Shown in pieces: positions 22,267 through 32,281 of a DNA stretch of 64,000 nucleotides. Origin of the DNA: Heligmosomoides polygyrus polygyrus (lineage: Eukaryota > Nematoda > Chromadorea > Rhabditida > Heligmosomidae); NCBI GenBank assembly GCA_947396885.1, contig OX377205.1:52746676-52810675 (forward strand). The letters run 5' to 3'. The notes beneath the pieces were generated by a model that was given only the letters and a program-made list of their open reading frames with translations, was not told the origin of the DNA and searched no databases. Made by a program: the position numbers and the translations under genes. The stretch's first letter is position 1. The number at the start of each line of letters is the position of its first letter.

Positions 22267-23196
22267 TTCCGGGCGAACGATGTTGTTGAGTTCTTCGTCG
22301 ATTGCGCACTTCATTTGAATGAACTCGTTGTCGGTTTTTAAGCGTGTCTTCATGTGAGGAGTTGCTGCTGGTACTGGTTCTGGTTCTTTTTATTTTTCTG
22401 GAACGCCGTTTTTGGGATCGGTTTCTGATGTTCTGAAGTTGTCTGTTTAGAAGCGACATATGAGATTTATGGGTTGAATTTTTGAAGTTTTGTGGATACT
22501 GCTGTTGAAAGCCGTGTGGATGTGGCATTTGTTCATGCGATGGAATCTGCTGCTGAGTGGGATGGAAAGGCTGAGATAAGTATGGCGGTTGTGCTCTGGA
22601 AGGGTGGTGCGTAGTCTGGGCTGTTGGATTCAGCGTAGAATACTGTATCGGCCGGAAGGTTTGGAGCGATGGCATAAAGATGGGGCTTGGAGCTGGAATG
22701 TCAGAATTTGGGGTGACGATGTATGGTGTTGGTATTGATGATGAAAACGTGCTTTGCGCCTGCAGGAAGGCCGTAGGCATTTGGTGAGGAATCTGTCCGT
22801 CTTCGAAGTTCTGTTGAGGTGGAGGAGCGAGGTCAAGTGGAGGTAGCCTCTGTTCTGGTGGAACATGTCCCTGAGGAGGAACGAACTGGTGTAGAGGTTG
22901 AGGCGTGGGCTCATAAGGCGGGGAGATGGAGAGATTTCGATGATAGGTATGTCAGCCTGAGGGAACAATGGCATCGGCGGCATTGTCGGTAGCGATGGCA
23001 CGAATTCTTGTTGTCGTTGATGCTGCAGATCCTGCACTGCTGGTGGTGGCGCGATTTCTAACGGTGGTGCGGCGGAGGTTACTGACGATTCGGCTTCGAG
23101 CGGAATCTCGTCGAGACGAGAGATCAAGTGTTTTTGTCGAGAATGTGTTTGTATTTTGAAATTCGTGTGTTCATGACGCGATATCTTCTTGAACAA
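22181..23196 (-). pseudogene. Pro/Gln-rich ORF region in the BEL element, origin unknown
   Basis: Two overlapping - strand frames, 23196-22630 and 22780-22181, encode low-complexity peptides rich in P, Q, S and H. The first reads PLEIAPPPAVQDLQHQRQQ; the second has QPPYLSQPFHPTQQQIPSHE and then an arginine-rich stretch RSQKRRSRKIKRTRTST. No RT, RNase H, integrase or envelope motif is visible, and there is no transmembrane segment. The change of frame suggests one protein broken by a frameshift near 22700-22780. It occupies the place of pol. It may be a captured sequence, a spacer that expanded, or an accessory ORF of a non-autonomous family. Confidence 0.45.
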
Positions 23197-23315
23197 CTTG
23201 AGACCGCTGAGACATGAAATTGTTCGCTATACAATAAACTCCAGAAATAATCCTTTCCAATAAGGATTTTGGGGATGGATTCCTTAGTTGAGATGGTATG
23301 AAGATTAGAGTCTTC

Positions 23316-23672
23316 TCAATAAACGTATTTCAGTTTCCTAGTGAGTTTTGGGATGGCTTGTACCTGGAAATAGGCTTCAGTGTTGTCAATGCAACGAATG
23401 CCTATTGTGTATGCAGTTGCCGAGATTGAAATTGACGTATTGCTTGCGAATGTATACATGTTGATTTCTTGTTGGTCTAATGGTTGAATTTCAAATTGTT
23501 TCGCAAGGTCATTCGTGATGTATGATTGTGACACACCGGTGTCTAGAAGAGCTGTGGTATGGATTTCGGTATTACTGTTTTCTGGATTAAACAGTATATC
23601 GACGCACATTAAAAGTGGCTTTCCTGACTCATGCGGCCGTTTATCTGCATGAAGCGTTAACTTCTGCATCAC
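23316..23672 (-). pseudogene. BEL/Pao aspartic protease domain
   Basis: The frame reads MCVDILFNPENS, then TTALLDTGVSQSYITNDLA, then a strand TIGIRCIDNTEAYFQVQAIP. The LDTG active-site motif and spacing fit the retropepsin-like domain of BEL/Pao Gag-Pol proteins (DUF1758). It would process the element polyprotein. The ORF ends at 23316, before any RT. Confidence 0.65.
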
Positions 23673-23763
23673 TTTTTCTGAAGTAAGTGTTGGGACCTCG
23701 ACTTCTTTTGAGAAGTGAGTATCAGCGGCATTCTGTTTCGTTGAAGATACGTGAGTGTTTTGA

Positions 23764-24783
23764 TTATTGAGGGATTGACTTCCTTGGGGATGAATGGGTG
23801 TTGGTCTGGTTTCTGTAGCATAGAGAGGTATGGTGGGGTTTTGAGCAATTGGAGCATGTTTTCTTTGAGGTGCATCTCGTTGTTATATGCTTGACACACA
23901 GGCAATTGTAGCAGAGGTGTTTTTCTTTCACAATGCTGATCCTGCTTGATGGCGTTGGGTACATTCGGCAGGTGAAGGAGGTGTGGACGATATCAGAGCA
24001 GAATTTGCATCTGCTTTGCTTTGTGGGATTGTCGTTGCTGGCGGAAGGTTGTAGGCGGTTTTGAGTTGACGTAGAATTGATATAATTAATTGAACTGATC
24101 GTATCGACTTTCGCATTCCATTTCTTGAAGTGTAGATTCTTTTCGGACGATGTGGGTTAGAAGACGGATGAGTTCGGAAGGGGTGAGATTGTTCTTGTTC
24201 GACGTTTTGTTGTATATCGTGCTCCTCACGTACCGTGGCAGCTTGTTAAGTAATATTGCTCCTATTCCTATTTCATTGTTATCACTTCCGTAGGAGCAGA
24301 GCTGCCTTGTGAGAGCATACATATTGTTGTATAACGACATCAGATTTGTTTCTTCTTCGTCGCAGGTGGAAGGTTTGCGAGCTTCGTTAACAATAGGTGC
24401 CGTGCTGTTACCTTGTCATCATAGTGACTCCTCAGAATGTCGATGGCGATCTTGTAATTTGTTGATGTGATGGGTAGTCCCTATATGCAGAGCTCGTCCT
24501 TTGAGACATGACTTGAGAAGGGAAAGTTTGGCTGCGTCGTTTATGCCTGACTTGTCTCCGACAAGCGCTGAAAATCGTCCAAAGAACTCCTGGAAGTCGA
24601 GTATTAAGCCGCTGAAGGTTGGTAGGTGGATTCTGCTAAGAATTGACGCTTCGACCAAGTCTATGTTATGACCTGAAACGCGATCATGGTCGTACTCACA
24701 GTTACAGTTCGTAGAATTCCGTTTGGCTTGTAATGATCGTGTCCGTCTTCTTTCCGGGTGCGTCCGTTTGCCGTGGTCGCCAT
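23764..24783 (-). pseudogene. BEL/Pao gag with zinc knuckles, frame-broken
   Basis: An ATG lies at the LTR/PBS junction (24783-24781). In a neighbouring frame the - strand reads EASILSRIHLPTFSG and FGRFSALVGDKSGINDAAKL, with LLKSCLKGRALH, the DUF1759-type gag signature of BEL/Pao. Next come ETNLMSLYNNMYALTRQLCS and LLNKLPRYVRSTIYNK. At 23900-23780 two knuckles are read, CYNCLCVKHITTRC and CSNCSKPHHTSLC. At least three frame changes separate these pieces. Gag would form the particle and bind RNA. Confidence 0.7.
24765..24782 (-). other. Primer-binding site of the BEL/Pao-type element
   Basis: Immediately inside the 5' LTR the - strand reads TGGCGACCACGGCAAACG; TGG complements the CCA end of a tRNA primer. 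The tRNA identity is not established here. Confidence 0.6.
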
Positions 24784-24920
24784 GTGAGGATTTATTGCTT
24801 GGTGGAGTGAACGACAGAAAAGAAGAAGAATGAATCACACTTCTCTCGTTGCGGTCTCTATACAACGAGAAATAGAGAATGAACTGATAATAAACTGATG
24901 AGTGTTATCGTTCAGATAAA
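24783..24920 (-). repeat. 5' LTR of the BEL/Pao-type element
   Basis: 138 bases, flanked outside by ACGTC (24921-24925) and inside by the PBS. Confidence 0.82.
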
Positions 24921-26380
24921 ACGTCATCGTCCGCGCAGGCTCGTCCCAGGGCGCCACATTCTCGATGAAAACTTGTCAAAAAATCGATTTTTCTGAAATT
25001 GGTCGAGAGTGACACGTTTCGATAGCGGGTTTCGTACTGAACAGAACGGTGCTCTTGCGAGTGTCGAAAACTCAAATGTGGGCGAGTAAGGGCAGAAGAA
25101 ACTTCACCGCTGCCCTCCGCCGCTCTAAAAATGGTAACTGCGACTGAGGCAGGTTAGGCAGCTAGGGAATTGTGGGCACTTCTTCGTGAAGTACCTCGAG
25201 TGTTCTGCTCGCCTGCGCATTTGAACGTCGTTAGCTCACCGCGTCTTCCCGCAATGGTCGACTGAAATCGGAAAAAAATAGTGTCACACAAGGCCATCTG
25301 CATTTTCGCACCCCTGTAACTTTGTCCAGTCATAAGCTATGTAGCTGTGTTTCAGCGTGCTACTAGAAGATTTTACTTCCTACAAAACCCACAATCTACA
25401 ACCGGAAAGGTCCATACCTGACAGAGTTATTGGGCTCTGAACACGCGCGCGCGCGTGCAATTCGCGAGCTGTCGCCCCACTGGATAGCTTCGATTCTATA
25501 TGTACTGTTCACGGCGCACTCCAAAGGCTAGCTGGACAGCCTTAGAGCAATTCCTGAGTAGGACGGCTGGGAATTTCTGGTACAATTCTAAAAGCGGTTC
25601 GAGATACTGTTTAAGGCTTTAGATTATCCAGTAAGAGAAGATAGAAGCAGAGTGGACATGCTTTCGCCCACTCGATTGATAGGCTCGATCCTATATGCAT
25701 TGTGCACGGCGCACTCTCGGAGCATTCCTGGCATGGCAGAGCGTGGGCAATGTACGCCATGCTTGAGATACTCCGAAAACGCGCGTGTCCCGGGAAAAAA
25801 AGCTGCTCTAATCACAAAAGCCAGCTCCAGTGATTTATGGGCTACCCACGACAAAAAATGCGCTATTCTGGTGACAAGTTTGTGAAGATCTCGAAGAGAC
25901 GAATCGAATGGTGCCTACCCTTCTTCAAACACCCTGAGATTGAAGGAGTTATGAGCTTGCGACGGTTTGCGACGGATTTTTCCGTCGCAAACCGCAGTTT
26001 TGACTGCGCGACGTGAGCGGTACCGTATTTCGTGAAGGACTGATCTGCCCGACCAACATTGCTCAACTGCTCGATTTCTTTCGGCACTGAAGAATCTAGT
26101 CGAACTCGGCCTCCCAACTATAGCATAGATGATAACGTAATTACATATTGCAAGGTAGCTACCTTATCAAGTGTTGTGCCGGAGACGTTTCACATATCTC
26201 ATCATCAGGTTATGGTAGAGAGCTAGGTTAGCTTCCGTTCTAGTGAGCTCCACTACATACCTGACGATAAGGTGTTTTGAGAACACCTCATTGTCAGATG
26301 TTTTGGATTGTTTCTCTTGCTTAGCTTCTAGGGTTATGGATGGGAACGGATCTATTAGTTTCCCGTCGTTTGATACGGTT

Positions 26381-26438
26381 CCAGTGGTAGTATCTTGCCC
26401 AGTGGCCTTCCAGTGGTAGTATCTTGCCCAGTGGCCTT
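26381..26438. repeat. 29-base exact tandem duplication
   Basis: Units 26381-26409 and 26410-26438 are identical. Confidence 0.9.
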
Positions 26439-26764
26439 GACTGCTTCACGGCTGAGAGTAGCCAAGGTCGCCCATGTACATGGCTGTTATCACCTCAAGT
26501 GGGTAATGAGGATTTTTCGGTGTCAGACTTCCGCCTACAAAACCATCCAGCTCAGCTATCTCGCTTCCCTTTAACTCCTGCTCGGCCTCGCTGTTTCCGA
26601 AGAACGCTGCACTCTATCGTCTTCCCCGAATCCTACTGTTGTCGATTGGTAGAAACTGCAGGCATATTTACGCCTCAGCTGATTTTTTCAGTAGCATCCG
26701 TGTAGGAATCTGCGAGTGGCGGGAACCCGCACGTCGGGGACTTTCACCTCATCAACGTTTTAAT

Positions 26765-26783
26765 GGGGGGGGGGGGGGGGGGG
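26765..26783. repeat. Poly-G run (19 G)
   Basis: Uninterrupted G tract; others of 12 to 15 G occur at 6968, 27230 and 35845. Confidence 0.9.
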
Positions 26784-28604
26784 AGCTGGGGGAGTTAGCG
26801 GAGACATCGGGCGGCTGCGAGCGGCGCCGTTTGAAGTGCTTTCATCTCGCCGCCGTCGCACCAGCCCTTCGATACGAACTCTTATCAGCAGGGCTCTTCG
26901 CCGCTCCACACTTCTTCCTTCCAGTCATAAAGCGGCAAATGAATCGCATCCTCTGCGCTTTGGAAAGAAGCTCGTCGCTCGTTGTGTCTTCGTCAGCGCA
27001 TCATTTCTCCTTCGTTCTTCATTCGTGATGGAACGGAGATCTGTCGCGGTGCCCAGGGGACTATAGTTATTGTAACACATCGAAACTACACTCCGTATGA
27101 AAATCATATGTGACGTCGATGGATTAGGATCATTCAGCGTAGTTCTAAAATGCAAAAGGGAAGAGTAGAGGATAAAAACGCATGGGAAATAGCGCTTAGA
27201 GCGGGGAACCCCTTAGCGTGAATTAACGAGGGGGGGGGGGGAAGGTGCCAGTTTCTCTCGAATCAAAACGACCGTGCCGAATTGGAAGGCGTGGGTGCTA
27301 GCAACTCTGATTACTGTTATTAGTGCTTAAGGGGTTTCACTTATTTTCCCTTCCTAAGTAAATGTCATCCCTGTTATGTTCTTGTTGTCATTCTTGTTAT
27401 TGTGAAGCAGCAAAATCTAAAAGTGTACTAGAAGCACTTGTAAATACGCTTCATCTTCAAAAATGATCGACGGTATCTTAACTCGCTCCTGCAGAGCTGG
27501 GATTCAGTGCGGATCCTTGCCTATTACGAACCACAGCGCAGTTCAATGCAGAAGTGGCCGCAGTCTTGATCTTCCCTCGTGTGCTTCTCCAACAAATACT
27601 GCCAGCCGTTAAATGAGGAACTATGGCAGGTCAGTCGGTGTTGTTCGACGGGTCTCTCGCGTCAAATGTCCCCAATCAGCTGCACTTCTGGAGTGGGTTG
27701 CGATGTCCAGCGCGGTCTAACCGCACCCACGGGCGTGTTCCCACCCGGGTCCGAGGGCGACCAGGCGCGAGAAGGGTTCCGGGCGGAGGCGGCGGCTGTG
27801 GCGGTGAGATTCGAATCGGTTCGCCGCTCGGCGCCTTTGCGGTCGTGGAGTCGGAAGGCGTCGGCGGCCTTTGCTGGACGGCGTAAGTGACTGCGCCGCT
27901 GTTCCCCGACGAGCGGCTTCCTAATAGGCAATCATGCTCAAACACCTATAGTGTTTGACGAGCGGATTCCACTCCCGGCCACCGCAACCGATCGCCCGGT
28001 CGGGAGAAGTCCTTCCTCACCTACGGCTGTCCCTCGAAGTCGAGCGTCGTCTTCGTCGCCTCTTCCGCGGCGGTTGGCCTTTTTCATCCTCCGCCGCCTC
28101 TGCCGCACTCCATCCATCAGTCTCTAATGCACTAGCGATGTTTTTGAGAGCTGCTTCCCGCGGTGACAAATCTCTCCGTCTCTTCGCCCTCCGATCGCAT
28201 CCCGGCCCGTCTCTCCGTGCCGCTGCCACCTTCGCATCGGAAACATCGCTTGCGCCCCCCGTTCTGCGACTTCTGTCCCGACAGAACAGTGTCTCATAAC
28301 CAAAGACTTCGGAGACTTTTGCTCTCATCTTATTGCAAAGAATTGAACAGGCTGAGATTTCTCCCCAGAGCGCCGTTGGTTTCTTTCAGATTTCTTTTTG
28401 TTTCTTCTTCTTTTTTTTCTTTAGCGAAGTTGTTTTTTATTTGATTAATTATTCAGTGATTTTTGTAATCATGATAGGAATAGTGTGGTATTCATCCTCG
28501 ATACCTACACATATTTTTAAGCAAATTTTTATGCAGGAGGAAAGGGAATAGGTAGTGGCTACTACCCTATCAACTTATGATGAGTTCAGAGCTTGAGTCC
28601 TTGA

Positions 28605-30563
28605 CAGGGGTGTGCGTTAATTTCTTTTCGGTAAATGTTTAACGACCATTTTTTAACGAAAAATTTTTGCGTTAAAATCGGTAAATTCGGTAAAATCGTT
28701 AAATGAAGTTTCCTTCAGCCGCAGTCAGTTTGACTGTATTTTGGTGTGTAAAAAGCCAGACCTTTTACTTTATTGTGTATTTTTCGACTCCATATACATG
28801 GCAATACAGCGGTGAATTATGGATCTATCCTAGTCGGAGTGGGGGCAACACCAAAGTGCCAATCCCCTAGGTAGGTAGGTAATTTCCTATGCCACACAAT
28901 CATATCCACTGAAATTAAACAAAAACCCTCGCATTATGGGACAGCAGCTGAAGCTCTCGTAGAAACGCTACGTAGGGAATAGAGACGGAAAAACAGTGGA
29001 TGCCCCTCCGACAAGAATAGAACCCGAATTCTTTGGTACTGTTCGTCTTTGGAAGATATTTACGGCGTCCATAGATCCGCCTGTTTTACAGAATGGTTCT
29101 TTCATCCCAAAAGGTCTTGTTCTTAATGCAGCCGACAGCAGAGAACCAAATAAACGGCCACGGACCGTTGGCCAAATTTTAATCGAATCGAATCCTATTG
29201 CATTGAGTATTTTTGCCTTTGCCACCCAAGTAACGCTTTTAAATTGTTAAGCCTTTTCTCCTCTGCCTTCTGAAGGAAATAGATATGGAGCACGCATATC
29301 TATAAGAGAGTTTCTCGCCCTATATTGGCAGTGTTCTACCTTCTCCTTTTCTCTCCTTCTCCAAATAGAATTCGCCATTATCCATCACTTTTTTACGACT
29401 TTCCAGAAATTGACTATTCAGATTGTCTTATTTAGGCACCTGGTGCCATACTGTACAGCACATTTGCTTGAAGTTCGAAGTGCTTTGACTTTCTCAATTT
29501 CGTTCTATTTTTGTAGACCATATTTGCTATTGAAGAAGTGTTATAGTAAGTCCGCAAATTAGGCGAAGAAATCCGCAGACACAAAGGGACTTGCTACAGC
29601 CAAGCCTGCACCTGCAAATATACCTTTTTCGAAAAACTGAAAAAATCCTAATGCAATAGACCGCTTAAACTTGAAGTAGCAGTTTTTATAAAACCCCATA
29701 TATAATACTTAACAAAGAGTGGTCATCTCTTTCTCTTTTTTTATTTAATTTTATTCCTTTCATGTAAATTTGTTCACTATTTCATGTGCATACTCACTAC
29801 GCTTCTCCAAAAGAAAACTGCCACGAGCCCTCGAAGAGACGAAAAGGTTGAGCAAAATCGCTGACATGCATGGCATGAAATTTAATAAAAACGGAGCAAT
29901 GACAGTACCGGCAGCCACGCTCTATCTATCAGGCGGTGTCCAATGTTGCCTTGATGTAATCCCCTAAAATCATCACCTGATTCTGCACGAAGAATCGGTC
30001 CCATCTTCACGAAACTTGCGAAGAAGGAGGAAAGAGCCTTTTTCATTCATTGTTTCGCTTCCTATCCTCGTTGTTACGCATTATTCGTAGTTCGAAACGT
30101 TTTCATCGCGTTTTCTATGCCTTTTCAAAATCACTTCAAAGTCAAATTCACTGGTTGTCAAGTATGAAGAACTAATATGTAGCAACCAAACGCCAAAAAT
30201 GGCCAAGGAAGTCCAAAAACGCGAAACTACGGCAGAGACAAACCGGAGGCGCAGGCAAATAAATTGGTCAGGAGCAAGAAAAATGCTAACACTTCTCGCA
30301 ATACGAGGACGATATTGACTGCCTATTTCCACTGACTAAAGTAAGCAGAGGGTTTCCTCGCTATCGAAACGATACTGCGAAAACTATACCAAAAAATCCT
30401 CCAAAGTGCATTTGCATGAAAGAAAAAATTTCAAAATTTGGAGTGTAAAATGTCGTTAATGCAATTCAACTGAAATTTTCCTCGTTAAATTTCGTTAAAA
30501 AAGTTTCAACGAAAAATGCCAGTAAATCCAGTAAATCGGCAAATTGTTAAACACACACCCCTG
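28605..30563. mobile_element. Non-autonomous hAT-type element (1959 bases) with 8-base TSD
   Basis: Starts CAGGGGTGTGCG and ends in its imperfect inverse CACACACCCCTG. Octamers GTCCTTGA (28597-28604) and GCCCTTGA (30564-30571) flank it, seven of eight alike. Subterminal words TTTAACG, GGTAAATTC and their complements are the same as in the 5152-6482 copy. An internal frame near 29225-28968 lacks any hAT transposase motif. Confidence 0.8.
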
Positions 30564-30640
30564 GCCCTTGAAAAGACTTGAACGTGAGAAAAAAAATATA
30601 ATTCTCCGAATCGTCCAATGATTCGAAGTATGATTGAATT

Positions 30641-30945
30641 GGATAATAAGGATAAATAAAGGATAAAGGACGGCGTTACTCAATCCCTTCTGGGATGCGC
30701 CAGCGCATTCTACTTCTACAGGATGTCGTGGAGGCGTGTTGAATGCGTATTTGGCCATACAATGACTTGCGGTGGCCAGCCGATTAACAAGTCAGCGCTT
30801 TATCCTTCCCAGACAAGTCTGGTACCAATTAACCGACCCCGGAGGGATGGAAGGCTTGGTTGGCCTGGGCGGGAAATCCGAACCAGGAACCTGGTATCGG
30901 GTACACGCGACAGTCGCGCCTCCTCCGACTGCGCTACACGCGCCC
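30641..30945 (-). mobile_element. tRNA-derived SINE, full-length copy
   Basis: On the - strand the head carries an A box TAGCGCAGTCGG (30925-30936) and a B box GGTTCGGATTTCC (30872-30884), about 40 bases apart as in a tRNA gene, so it has an internal pol III promoter. A body of about 200 unique bases follows, then a tail of TTTATCC-type repeats (30641-30670). It is the best-preserved of seven copies in the window. Confidence 0.82.
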
Positions 30946-31556
30946 TGGATAATAAGAGCAACTGTAAATTTGCGAAACCCGAATAATTGCATGATTTGGG
31001 TAACGGTGGTTTTCTAGGCTCCGAATTTTGGACATCCGAATTTGTAATTTGCAAAGCAATATACATTGAAAACCCATTAGCTCGTAACGTAAACTCCCAG
31101 GAACCTCTCTATTTCTTCCATGAGCCAGAGTATATCCAGAATTTTTCAGCCTTCACTTATACAATTTGCTTTGTATTATCGCTCTTTTTTGTTGGAAAAA
31201 ATGACTTTCTTCCACGTCAAATTAGTCGACCCCTTTCAAGTTGATCATCGACCAACTCGCTGTCAGATCCCCAGATCTTCGGAGTCAGAAACTGCAGCAG
31301 TTTCTCGCTAATCTCAGCTGTTACGAAAACAGCCTACCACGAGAATGTGCTCCAGTCAAGAAGTTTCTCTCCAGAGCGTCCTTCTTTGATTTGCGGGTCA
31401 CGTAGCTTCGCGATTTTTAGATATTCCTTGAAGAACCTGCTTGGCAGGAAGTACTCCAACCATTTTTATGTAAGAGAAGTAGCTGCTCAGAATTCACAGC
31501 GGAGACCTAAAACAGGACTCCAGTTAAGGATCTATCCTAGTCGAGGGTGGCACTTA

Positions 31557-31845
31557 AAGGATAAAGGATAAAAGACGGCGTCATTAAATCCCGTTGGAGG
31601 TGCGCCACGCATTTTACTTCTACGGCATGCCGCGGAGGCGATTTGAATGCATAATTGGCCTTGCGGTGGCCAGCCGATGAACATGTCAGCGCTTTATCAC
31701 TCCCTGGCAACTCTGGTATCAATTCATCGATCCCGGAAGGATGGAAGGCTTGGTGGGCCTGGGCGGGAAATCCTAATCAAGAGCCAGTGTCATGTGTACG
31801 CTACAACCGACACGTCATCCGAGTGCGCTCCATGCGTCCACCCTA
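31557..31845 (-). mobile_element. tRNA-derived SINE copy
   Basis: Same body and TTTATCC tail as 30641-30945; the head is diverged, with the A box region altered. Confidence 0.75.
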
Positions 31846-32281
31846 TAAACGATAGATAAGACTGGAGTGTATACGCGCTATAGTTGCTGACACGTGCATA
31901 ATTGAACACAGCGCTGGATGCTACTGCTATTGTCATTTTTAAGGTGTTGCTGCTATTTTCAGTTGTTGCGTTAAAAATACTGCCAGTCGCATGACACCCC
32001 TCCCCTGCTCTGACTACCTCCTTGGTCCTAACTTACGGCTATTAATACAGTTACCATTTTGTCCTCAATGAAGGAAAGAACACGATATACTGGATGGCTG
32101 GCTCGAAATACCGATTCGAGCGATAGATGTCCCACATCAAATTCATTTCGCTTCGTTGAGTCTCAAAAAATCATATGGCTGAAGTATTTAGAATTTCGGT
32201 GCCATCGAAACAGTGCATGCATTTCGTTCTCGTATTTTGTAGTTCCTAGTCGTGAGACTTTCGCCTTATTTTTCTATTCTA

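Larger units (their letters stand above)
22130..24920 (-). mobile_element. Non-autonomous BEL/Pao-type LTR retrotransposon lacking RT and integrase
   Basis: Direct repeats 22130-22266 (137 bases) and 24783-24920 (138 bases) are nearly identical and serve as LTRs; they begin TGTGA and end GATAAA on the + strand. The pentamer ACGTC flanks the element (22125-22129 and 24921-24925). Directly inside the right LTR a PBS-like TGGCGACCACGGC is present on the - strand. Coding sequence on the - strand comprises gag, two zinc knuckles and an aspartic protease, all BEL/Pao-like. Where RT, RNase H and integrase should follow, there is instead about 1 kb encoding Pro/Gln-rich peptides up to the 3' LTR. At 2.8 kb it is less than half the usual BEL length. 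Confidence 0.78.
19396..26022. mobile_element. Giant palindromic foldback element, interrupted by two later insertions
   Basis: The left arm starts TACCGCTC...GCGCAGTCAAAACTGCG and the right arm ends with its inverse at 26022. The two arms align over their whole length (for example 19407-19600 with 25810-26008, and 20280-20410 with 24960-25100). The left arm is interrupted by a 1304-base MULE-like element with a 9-base duplication. A 2791-base BEL element with a 5-base duplication sits near the palindrome centre. Removing both leaves roughly 2.5 kb, close to two 1.1-kb arms and a 0.3-kb spacer. It shares blocks with the palindrome at 32282-35808, so both belong to one superfamily. No transposase and no clear target duplication was found. 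Confidence 0.75.
26023..28604. other. Stretch with GC-rich coding-like islands, unassigned
   Basis: Contains a 29-base tandem duplication (26381-26438), G runs at 26765-26783 (19) and 27230-27241 (12), and GC-rich segments at 26700-26930 and 27600-28330 that are open in several frames on both strands. No frame matches a family I recognise and the correct strand could not be decided. Confidence 0.3.

Noticed and set aside
28163..28300. C1-type zinc finger hint (RPPFCDFCPD)
   Set aside because: Only two cysteines of the expected pattern are present and the frame stops soon after.
30925..30945. Possible genuine tRNA gene
   Set aside because: A and B boxes are present but the acceptor stem and anticodon arm do not form, and the sequence continues into a repeated SINE body.
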